From: Vibrio mexicanus
Lineage (GTDB): Bacteria > Pseudomonadota > Gammaproteobacteria > Enterobacterales > Vibrionaceae
Direction of reading: 5' to 3'
Length of the DNA stretch: 64,000 nt
Assembly: GCF_001012815.1 (NCBI RefSeq)
Contig: NZ_JYJP01000143.1
Coordinates: forward strand, 62,001-126,000
Part shown: positions 1 to 6,996 of the stretch, in pieces
Position numbering within the stretch: the first letter of the stretch is position 1
Layout of the letters: the number at the start of each line of letters is the position of its first letter
Made by a program: the position numbers and the translations under genes
Notes under the pieces: generated by a model
Database searches by the model: none
What the model was told of the DNA's origin: nothing
Seen by the model: the letters and a program-made list of their open reading frames with translations, nothing else

Positions 1-770
1 GTGCTGACTCCGTACTACCCGTGCCTTTGATAGAACAAAACCCTGGCTATGAAGAGGCCTTAAAGTGGCATCTTGAGCAACATGTTCGTTTTACCGGTTC
101 ACGCAAAGCGCAACGAATCTTAGATGACTGGGCAACAAGCCGCACGCTCTTTACTCTTGTAGTACCTTTCGCACTGCTCCACAGCCAACATCCGGAGAGT
201 ATTCTTTCATCTCATACGCGTAAGCAAATGCTTGAAGAGCTAATCCAAGGTCAAGCTCAGAACTTAATGGAAGCGGTTCACTTCGCCTACCGCGATAACA
301 AAGCCTTAGCGGGCGGGTTGAGCCCTCAATATGGGGAGATGGATACACCGCTGATCTGCGACCTTCTCACCCATAGTGGCGTGTTACATCGTGCGCACCA
401 GCTTGCGAAAAACGCTGGTGACCATGCCCAAGCCATTGAGCGAATGTTCGAGCTAAAAGACAAGAAGCTGCTTGACCAACTGCTGAAAGATGTGAAAGAA
501 GCAGTATCCAATTACCGCGATGAAGAGCTGTCTGTACTGCTCGCTAACAAACGAGTTCAAGACTATAAAGCTTCATTAGCGCGACGTGATGTGTGGGACA
601 CCCACTCACGAGGCACTGCCGTTTGGATTATTTCCCGCGAACAAGACATCAGTGAAGAGATGCAAGATATTGAGCCAATTAATCAGCGCCTTGCTACGCT
701 CTATTGCCATGCATTCGCTGACGTCATTCGTGACCAAATCCAACAAGAACAAGAAGCCCAGATCGCCTAA
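1..770 (+). CDS. Glutamate synthase-like large subunit, C-terminal part (5' end outside window)
   Basis: The reading frame is open from base 3, so this is the C-terminal end of a larger protein. The stretch around 45-180 (HLEQHVRFTGSRKAQRILDDW, then a VVP segment) matches the usual last residues of glutamate synthase large chains, where an acidic/hydrophobic HxxxTGS helix precedes the terminus. Here about 190 more residues follow, mostly helical and charged, ending in a Gln/Glu-rich tail. I do not recognise this extension. The gene is followed after 30 bases by a diflavin reductase on the same strand, so the two are probably cotranscribed. GltB-type enzymes make glutamate from glutamine and 2-oxoglutarate using electrons from a partner. 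The family assignment rests on a short stretch only; the catalytic domains are outside the window. Confidence 0.6.
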   Translation, partial: ADSVLPVPLIEQNPGYEEALKWHLEQHVRFTGSRKAQRILDDWATSRTLFTLVVPFALLHSQHPESILSSHTRKQMLEELIQGQAQNLMEAVHFAYRDNKALAGGLSPQYGEMDTPLICDLLTHSGVLHRAHQLAKNAGDHAQAIERMFELKDKKLLDQLLKDVKEAVSNYRDEELSVLLANKRVQDYKASLARRDVWDTHSRGTAVWIISREQDISEEMQDIEPINQRLATLYCHAFADVIRDQIQQEQEAQIA

Positions 771-800
771 GGACAGGCAAAGCATTAGATAGGAAGAACA

Positions 801-2558
801 ATGAAAGTACCTCATTTGCCACAAGATATACCATTTAATGAAGACCAAAAGACTTGGTTGGCGGGCTTCTTTTCCGGCCTACACTCGCGTCTTTTAGTGA
901 AAGAAGAGTCCGTGGTTCACGCGGAATCCAAACCACAAGTTAAAGGGCTCACTATCCTTTATGGTTCACAAACAGGTAACGCGGAGAGTGTAGCCTACGA
1001 CACCGCAGAAAAAGCCAAAGAGTACGGCCTTACTGCCAGTGTGCATGATATGGATGATGTTGATGCTCAAGTGTTTGTAAAATCTTCACGCATTCTGATC
1101 GTCACCAGTACCTATGGTGAAGGCGAACATCCAGATAACGCGGAATCGCTTTGGGAAACCATGAGCGGTGACAACGCTCCTAATCTCGCCGATACCTACT
1201 TCTCGGTACTGGCACTGGGCGACACCAGCTATGATGAGTTCTGCCTTGCAGGTAAACAGTGGGACGAGCGACTCGAGCAGCTTGGTGCAACTCGAGTCAC
1301 TGACCGTGTAGATTGCGACATCGACTTTGAACAACCTTCTGAAGAGTGGATGATCGCGACCCTTCCGGCTATTGCAGATAAAGGGGAAGATGGTCAAGCA
1401 ACGGCAAGCGGGCAGTCTGCGCCAAAGCAAAAATCGAAGTACGGCCGTAAGAACCCGCTATTGGCAACCTTGAAGCACAAGCGCACTTTAACTAAAGAAG
1501 GCTCAAGTAAAGAAATTGTTCATTACGAGTTTTCACTCGAAGGTTCAGGTGAGTTTTATAAGCCGGGCGATGCATTAAATGTGATCCCAGAGAATCAACC
1601 TGAGCTGGTTGAGGCACTGTTAGAGCACTTCCAGTTTAGTGGTGATGAAAAACCATCTTGGAATGGTGAAAGCCATAGCCTTCGAGAGTTGTTCACTAGC
1701 ACATTAGATATTCGAACACCGTCAAAAGAGTTGGTGAAAGCGTTAGCTGAAGCGGCTAGCGACCATAGCGTTATTCAAATGCTTGCCGATGAAGATTCCT
1801 CTGCGCTGAACGATTTCCTTTGGGGCAAAGATATCCTCGATCTCGTCAAGCACTACGCAGGCGTTTCGCTGTCATTAGCGGAAATTCTATCGCTACTTAA
1901 ACCCATCGCTCCACGCGCTTACTCTATTTCATCAAGCTTGAACAAGCATAACGATGAAGTACACCTCACTATCGGTAGCGTGCGCTATGCCAATGATGAG
2001 CGAGAATATGGCGGCACTTGCTCAACTTGGTTAGCAGACCTCGTTGATGAAGGTGAAAAAGTGCCATGCTACTTCGCCCCGAATAAAAACTTCGCCGTTC
2101 CTGAAGATGATAAGGCTCCAATGATCATGGTCGGCCCAGGTACAGGTATTGCCCCGTTCCGCGCTTTCCTAGAAGAGCGAGAGATACAAGCATCACCTGG
2201 TGATAACTGGCTAATCTTTGGCGATCGAAACAGTGCGACAGACTTTATCTATCAAGAAGAGATCGAAGCTCTCCAGACGAAAGAAGTATTAACTCGACTC
2301 GATCTGGCTTTCTCTCGTGACCAAGCCGAGAAAGTCTACGTACAAGATAAGATGAGAGAAAACGGTGCAGAGCTCTATGCGTGGCTAGAGCGTGGTGGTT
2401 ACTTCTTTGTATGTGGTGACGCTTACTATATGGCAAAAGATGTCGATAAAGCGCTGCATGATATCGTCGCAGAGTATGGCAACTATAACGAAGAGCAAAC
2501 TAAAGAGTACATCAGCAACTTGAAGAAGCAAAAACGCTACGTGCGCGATGTTTACTAA
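801..2558 (+). CDS. CysJ-like NADPH diflavin reductase
   Basis: A 585-residue flavoprotein of the sulfite reductase alpha / cytochrome P450 reductase family, predicted to pass electrons from NADPH through FAD and FMN to a partner. After about 48 unfamiliar N-terminal residues comes a flavodoxin domain (about 50-190) with the FMN loops YGSQTGNAES and TYGEGEHPDN. A linker and FAD domain follow, with RAYSISSS and GGTCSTWL, then an NADPH domain with GPGTGIAPFRAF and CGDAYYMAKDVDKAL, ending in an aromatic terminus (RDVY). The ATG is preceded by AGGAAGA. There is no cysI next to it; the neighbour is the glutamate synthase-like gene. It may therefore serve that enzyme instead of a GltD subunit (inference), or it may be an unlinked sulfite or nitrite reductase partner. 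Confidence 0.8.
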   Translation: MKVPHLPQDIPFNEDQKTWLAGFFSGLHSRLLVKEESVVHAESKPQVKGLTILYGSQTGNAESVAYDTAEKAKEYGLTASVHDMDDVDAQVFVKSSRILIVTSTYGEGEHPDNAESLWETMSGDNAPNLADTYFSVLALGDTSYDEFCLAGKQWDERLEQLGATRVTDRVDCDIDFEQPSEEWMIATLPAIADKGEDGQATASGQSAPKQKSKYGRKNPLLATLKHKRTLTKEGSSKEIVHYEFSLEGSGEFYKPGDALNVIPENQPELVEALLEHFQFSGDEKPSWNGESHSLRELFTSTLDIRTPSKELVKALAEAASDHSVIQMLADEDSSALNDFLWGKDILDLVKHYAGVSLSLAEILSLLKPIAPRAYSISSSLNKHNDEVHLTIGSVRYANDEREYGGTCSTWLADLVDEGEKVPCYFAPNKNFAVPEDDKAPMIMVGPGTGIAPFRAFLEEREIQASPGDNWLIFGDRNSATDFIYQEEIEALQTKEVLTRLDLAFSRDQAEKVYVQDKMRENGAELYAWLERGGYFFVCGDAYYMAKDVDKALHDIVAEYGNYNEEQTKEYISNLKKQKRYVRDVY

Positions 2559-2579
2559 CCCAAGTTAACCTCTAATACA

Positions 2580-2613
2580 CAAAAAGGATCTCTGCAGAGA
2601 TCCTTTTTTGTTT
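2580..2613 (+). terminator. Intrinsic terminator after the diflavin reductase
   Basis: A perfect stem AAGGATCTC/GAGATCCTT with a small TGCA loop is followed by a run of six T. It closes the glutamate synthase-like/diflavin reductase unit. Confidence 0.85.
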
Positions 2614-2655
2614 TGTGTCGTATACACTCTAACCATCAGATAGATAGAGGATATT

Positions 2656-3087
2656 ATGAAAAAACGGATAGTATTTATCTTCGCCTCCTCCATTCTACTT
2701 ACCGCTTGTAGCCAAGGAGTTGTCGACATGGATGATAGAACATCCTCACCTTGTGGTGATAAACCCAACTGCGTCTCGACCTTTGATGTACGAGAAAAAT
2801 ACGCTATTGCACCTTTTGTATTAGCCCGTAACGTAAACATTGACACGATTGAACAACTTGCTCTGCAGCTTCCCGGGGCGAAAACTGCCGTGAAAAAGGA
2901 CAACTACTTGCGAATTGAATGCACGTCAAAAATCATGCGCTTTGTGGATGACCTAGAGATAAAGATAGAGGATAAGCGCCTCATCGTTCGTTCTGAATCT
3001 CGAGTTGGTTATTCTGATTTTGGAGTTAATCGAAAACGCACTGAGCTGCTACGCTCTATTCTCATTGAGAATGGCTATACGCAATAG
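2656..3087 (+). CDS. DUF1499 family lipoprotein
   Basis: A 143-residue protein with a lipoprotein signal: MKKR start, hydrophobic core, then the lipobox LTAC at residues 15-18, so Cys18 would be lipidated. The mature part has the DUF1499 features CGDKPNCVST near residues 33-42, then a central segment with IMRFVDDLEIKI and a terminal VRSESRVGYSDFGVNRKR block. The function of the family is unknown; members are small envelope proteins. It stands alone between two terminator-like hairpins, with its ATG preceded by AGAGGATATT. There is no sign of an operon partner. Confidence 0.8.
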   Translation: MKKRIVFIFASSILLTACSQGVVDMDDRTSSPCGDKPNCVSTFDVREKYAIAPFVLARNVNIDTIEQLALQLPGAKTAVKKDNYLRIECTSKIMRFVDDLEIKIEDKRLIVRSESRVGYSDFGVNRKRTELLRSILIENGYTQ

Positions 3088-3092
3088 CAAAT

Positions 3093-3117
3093 AAAGGCAA
3101 CCTAAAGGCTGCCTTTA
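3093..3117. terminator. Possible terminator between the DUF1499 and DUF1254 genes
   Basis: A stem AAAGGCA/TGCCTTT lies between the convergent genes. The T-run is short, so it is a weak candidate for either strand. Confidence 0.45.
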
Positions 3118-3127
3118 CTGCTCCTAT

Positions 3128-4392
3128 TTAACGCCTTTCCTTACTGAAACGACTGCTTGGTACAATGATGTTTTCTAGTGGCGTACCGCCATATAGGTTA
3201 GATTGCATCGTCTTGCCTTCTAGCTCAGGCTGCGGAGCGTAGTAACGCATGACTAAGTAATAATTTTCACCATCAATGACAGGCATCCAATACGTGCCAT
3301 CTTGTGGATCTTCTGATGAGAATGTAATCGTTACGTTTCCATCTGCATCTGGTGACGTGTTACCGCCTGCAAATACTTGACGATTAGAGCCGTGTATATC
3401 TTCAGGATTTAGTGGCAAACGCGTGTCACTAGCATAACGTGTCAGTGACCAGAATTCGCCAACCGCTTGTTCATGAGGGAAGGTTAACGTAAACGCTTCA
3501 GAACCATTTAACAACTCGCCTTCTGGGGTCATTGGAATCATCTCGTAATAGGCATGGTATGCCGGGAAGCCTAAATGCCCCATATGCGTCACGAATGATT
3601 CTGCAAGCATATCTTCATCGTAAGTTGGGTGCTCAGGGTTAGTGAAGCCAACTCGATTGTTGGTATAAATTCCCGACATTCCAAGTTCATAAACGTAGTT
3701 AGCGGTTTGCTTGTATTGATCTAGCGTGTACCCATTGTCGATCATGTACTCGAGACCAGGGTTGGTGCGTTCCCAACCATCAGACCACTCTGTCGCCAGA
3801 GCAATGACACTTTGTGCATCAGTACGCTCAGGTAGGGAGATGTCACGAGGCTCACCATGAGCTTTAATCGTGTACTGCTGACGGATATCATTGGCTACAC
3901 CGTCGTCACGGTAATCAAATGTTTGTGTCCGTAGGAATAGGAAAATAAGGTCATCGTTCACTTCAATAGTATCAATGTACTCACCTTCTGGCAGTTCATA
4001 GTCCGCGCCTGAACGGTGTATTAGGTAAGTACACCTGTAGTAGGCATCATCTCAGCATAGACGGTAAAGTGTTGTGCATCTTTCAAATGAAAAGAGGCAT
4101 AGCGGCCTTCGTCGTACTCAGGAATAGTGACTTCAACGGCACCATTAGTGACATCAATCATTGCTTTTGAATACAAGTGATCCAGTGCAGGAGTGATAAC
4201 AAAGAACGTATGATCGGCCAGATCTTCTTGTGAGAAATGGTTAATACCATGCTGCTCAATATGTTCGACCATATTCTCCATATGGTGGTAGGTTCGCTGA
4301 GCCGTCAATTGTGCATCCGTTGGAACGTAGTCATTGGCTACAGCGCCAAAAGAGAGCGTTGTAATGATGGTTGCTAAAACTGTTTTATTCAT
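3128..4392 (-). CDS. DUF1254/DUF1214 domain protein (frameshifted in this sequence)
   Basis: The N-terminal piece (4392 down to 4021) carries a Sec signal peptide (MNKTVLATIITTLSFGAVA) and the start of a DUF1254 domain. The C-terminal piece (to 3128) carries a DUF1214-type domain with GTYWMPVIDGENYYLVMRYY-like terminal strands. The two frames meet near base 4023, where restoring one T to the TT in ACCTTAATAC gives an unbroken 421-residue protein. It is likely exported to the periplasm; the biochemical function of the family is not established. A LysR regulator gene lies just upstream on the same strand, with a palindrome in between, so it may be that regulator's target. The break is probably a sequence error, since many neighbours share the same kind of break. 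Confidence 0.75.
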
Positions 4393-4483
4393 AGGTCACC
4401 TCAAGCTATTAGAGAGAATTAATTAACTGAGGTAATCTTAAAACGTTGAGCCATCACTCCTGAAATGACTTGAACGGTAAGTA

Positions 4484-4502
4484 ATATGAATCAAATTCAT
4501 AT
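4484..4502. promoter_or_regulatory. Perfect palindrome, candidate LysR-type operator
   Basis: ATATGAAT, CAA, ATTCATAT is an 8-base perfect inverted repeat. It contains a T-N11-A LysR box (TGAATCAAATTCA). It lies about 92 bases upstream of the DUF1254 gene and right at the 3' end of the LysR gene, a fitting place for control of the downstream gene. This is inferred from pattern and position. Confidence 0.5.
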
Positions 4503-5441
4503 CTAGATGAGTAGATCTTTGGGCTCTTTTTTGCACAGGGTTTCTATTTGTTCAATAAGCCAATGCATCATCGGTGTGTTCGCCGTTCTCACCGCAGTAA
4601 ATAAACCAACGTGACGGCCTATCTTATTGTCTGGGTGAGGCACAACCAATGTGGTACCTTCAGGCAATTGAGCACTGTCCAATGGTTCACTGGTTGGCAA
4701 TAATAGATCCGAGTTTGCTACTACAGACAAACATAAACTCAATTCATCAGCCCGCAAATGAATCTTAGGCACAATGCCTTCAGCAAGCAGCAAGTGTTCT
4801 ATAAGGTTCCGTTCTTTCGAAAAGTCAGGCAGTTCAAGTAGTGCCAAAGGGTATTGGCCAATGTCTTGCGCTCTTCTTTCAGAATCCAAAACTGGGTGTC
4901 CTTCTCTGCAAACTAACATGAAATCGTTGTAAACAAGCTTTCTTTGCAGCAAACTTTTCGATACATCCAGAGGATAGAAATTAATGCCGAGATGAATACT
5001 GCCGACTTTAAGTTCATGCTCTGTATTCGAGTTCCAATTCAACAGCTTTATGGTGGCATTGGGTAAATGTTGTTTTAGGTAAGTATATAAAGGTAGAGAT
5101 ATCCAGTGATAAATCGATGAACCGATAGCGATAGAGATATCGTCGTTATACTCTTCTGGCTCAAATTTATCCAAGTCACGGAAGATCTCATCAATCACTT
5201 CAAATGCGACAGGGAGCTTTTTTAGTAACTCTTCACAGTAGGGCGTTGGCTTCAAGCCATACTGCTTGCGTACGAAGAGATCATCGCCAAAATACCCACG
5301 CAATTTTTTAAGCGCTTTGCTGACAGCTGACTGAGACAAATACATTCTCTCTGAAGCGCGTTTTGTATTTCGCTCTTCACCAAGAATTTTTAGTAATTTA
5401 AGACTATTAAAATCAATTTGATACAGTTGCTTGTCATGCAT
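4503..5441 (-). CDS. LysR family transcriptional regulator
   Basis: A 312-residue protein read from the ATG at 5441 (MHDKQLYQIDFNSLKLL). The N-terminal winged helix-turn-helix is clear: TKRASERMYLSQSAVSKALKKLR at about 25-47, followed by FVRKQYGLKPT. A LysR substrate-binding domain fills the rest. The frame stays open upstream to 5540, but that extension would run through the truB terminator and has no family similarity, so the shorter start is preferred. The ligand is unknown. It lies upstream of and in the same direction as the DUF1254 gene. Confidence 0.85.
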   Translation of the reverse strand: MHDKQLYQIDFNSLKLLKILGEERNTKRASERMYLSQSAVSKALKKLRGYFGDDLFVRKQYGLKPTPYCEELLKKLPVAFEVIDEIFRDLDKFEPEEYNDDISIAIGSSIYHWISLPLYTYLKQHLPNATIKLLNWNSNTEHELKVGSIHLGINFYPLDVSKSLLQRKLVYNDFMLVCREGHPVLDSERRAQDIGQYPLALLELPDFSKERNLIEHLLLAEGIVPKIHLRADELSLCLSVVANSDLLLPTSEPLDSAQLPEGTTLVVPHPDNKIGRHVGLFTAVRTANTPMMHWLIEQIETLCKKEPKDLLI

Positions 5442-5490
5442 GTCTATTACCACAATTGCCAGTTTTTGAATGTTAGGCCAGTATAAAAAA

Positions 5491-5524
5491 GAAAAGCCGA
5501 GGCAACAATTGCCTCGGCTTTTAA
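5491..5524 (-). terminator. Intrinsic terminator of the nusA-infB-rbfA-truB operon
   Basis: An AAAAGCCGAGGCAA/TTGCCTCGGCTTTT stem with flanking A and T runs lies 20 bases after the truB stop codon. It is symmetrical and would work on both strands. Confidence 0.9.
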
Positions 5525-5543
5525 TTGATTGGATGCGCAAAGA

Positions 5544-6488
5544 TTATGCTTCTTCGCGAAACACCACTAATCGCTTGGGTGCCACTTTCCCGTCTTTATT
5601 AACTTCTGCAACACCAATGAACAGCTTTTCATCACCAGATGTCATTCGCAGTGGTATCCCCTCAGGCGCACCAAAAACTTGAACTGGCATACCATGCTGA
5701 ACTAGATTAGTGAGCTCTGCATCTAAGTTAACCTCAGGAAGATCTTCCACAGCGGTATCCATTGGCAGCAAGAGTGGATCAAGTAGATCTTTAGGTGCAA
5801 CTTCGTCACGATGCGCTTGTTCCAACAACTCATTGAGCTGCTCAAGCGTCACCATCTTCTCGTACGGATATTTAGCAACACCAGTACGACGCAGCATAGT
5901 CACGTGCGCGCCGCAACCAAGCATCTCACCAAGATCATCCACAATAGTACGAATATAAGTACCTTTTGAACAGTGTACTTCCATTTCTACCTCATCACCT
6001 TCAAAGCGATGGAGTACAATTTCATACACAGTAATTTTGCGTGATTCACGCGGTACTTCAATGCCTTTACGAGCATATTCGTAGAGAGGCTTTCCTTGGT
6101 ACTTCAATGCAGAAAACATGGAAGGCACTTGATCAGATTCACCACGAAACTTATCAATACATGCCTCTAGCTTGTCTAAGGATACATCCACAGGGCGAGT
6201 TTCAACCACTTCGCCGTCAGAATCTGACGTATTGGTGCGCTCGCCAAGTTTTGCTTTCACAACATAACGTTTATCCGAGTCCAGTAGGAACTGAGAAAAC
6301 TTAGTTGCTTCGCCTAAACAGATAGGAAGCATACCCGTTGCTAGTGGATCAAGCGCACCCGTATGGCCCGCTTTTTCAGCAAAATAGATACGCTTTACTT
6401 TCTGCAGTGCGTCATTGGATGAAATACCCGTAGGTTTGTCGAGTAAGATAACTCCGTTAATTGGGCGACCTTTACGACGACGAGCCAT
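5544..6488 (-). CDS. truB: tRNA pseudouridine(55) synthase TruB
   Basis: A 314-residue TruB that makes pseudouridine 55 in the T-loop of tRNAs. The catalytic aspartate lies in GHTGALDPLATG (near residue 48), preceded by the KPTGISSNDALQKVK start typical of the family. CSKGTYIRTIVDDLG is the second conserved core block, and a PUA-like C-terminal domain follows. Its ATG overlaps the rbfA stop by one base (TAATG), indicating translational coupling. It is the last gene of the rimP-nusA-infB-rbfA-truB operon. Confidence 0.97.
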   Translation of the reverse strand: MARRRKGRPINGVILLDKPTGISSNDALQKVKRIYFAEKAGHTGALDPLATGMLPICLGEATKFSQFLLDSDKRYVVKAKLGERTNTSDSDGEVVETRPVDVSLDKLEACIDKFRGESDQVPSMFSALKYQGKPLYEYARKGIEVPRESRKITVYEIVLHRFEGDEVEMEVHCSKGTYIRTIVDDLGEMLGCGAHVTMLRRTGVAKYPYEKMVTLEQLNELLEQAHRDEVAPKDLLDPLLLPMDTAVEDLPEVNLDAELTNLVQHGMPVQVFGAPEGIPLRMTSGDEKLFIGVAEVNKDGKVAPKRLVVFREEA

Positions 6489-6895
6489 TACTCTTCACCT
6501 GCCTGTTCGTCATCACGACCAGCTTCGTGCTGTTTACGCTTATCTTCGCTAACCACTTCGCTTACGAGGTTTGACATACGCATACCTTCAACCAAAGTGT
6601 TGTCGTATTCAAAACGAATTTCAGGTGTTAGACGTAAGCGAATACGCTTGCCTAGCATCATACGAATATGCGCTTCGTGTTCGCGTAGCGCCTTAATGCA
6701 TGATTCCGGCGTTTGTTCACCCACACATAGGAAAGTCACAAACACTTTTGCGTATGCAAGGTCACGTGACACTTCTACGTCTGAAATCGTAACCATGCCT
6801 AGGCGTGAGTCACGAACTTCACGTTGTAGAATCATGGCTAATTCTTTTTGCAGCTGCTGCGCTACGCGCTGCGTGCGGCTAAATTCTTTTGACAT
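6488..6895 (-). CDS. rbfA: Ribosome-binding factor A
   Basis: A 135-residue RbfA, a KH-like 30S subunit maturation factor needed for 16S rRNA 5' end processing and cold adaptation. The start MSKEFSRTQRVAQQLQKELA and the block VTISDVEVSRDLAYAKVFVTF are family typical, as are LRLTPEIRFEYDNT and the acidic/polar tail. It lies between infB and truB, with a one-base overlap to truB. Confidence 0.97.
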   Translation of the reverse strand: MSKEFSRTQRVAQQLQKELAMILQREVRDSRLGMVTISDVEVSRDLAYAKVFVTFLCVGEQTPESCIKALREHEAHIRMMLGKRIRLRLTPEIRFEYDNTLVEGMRMSNLVSEVVSEDKRKQHEAGRDDEQAGEE

Positions 6896-6917
6896 ATCTT
6901 TTCTCTTATTAGAAAGA

Positions 6918-6945
6918 ATGGGGGATGGTCAAAGCCAGCCCCCAT
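6918..6945 (-). terminator. Intercistronic hairpin between infB and rbfA
   Basis: ATGGGGG pairs with CCCCCAT across a 14-base loop. On the minus strand it is followed by TTCTTTC, only a weak U tract. It is more likely a partial terminator or RNA stability/processing element than a full stop. Confidence 0.4.
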
Positions 6946-6996
6946 GGTGTATTCAACAACCAATTACTGTCATTAAGACAATGTAATTTTAGTCAA

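Noticed and set aside
5442..5540. Longer N-terminus for the LysR regulator
   Set aside because: The added codons run through the truB terminator stem-loop.
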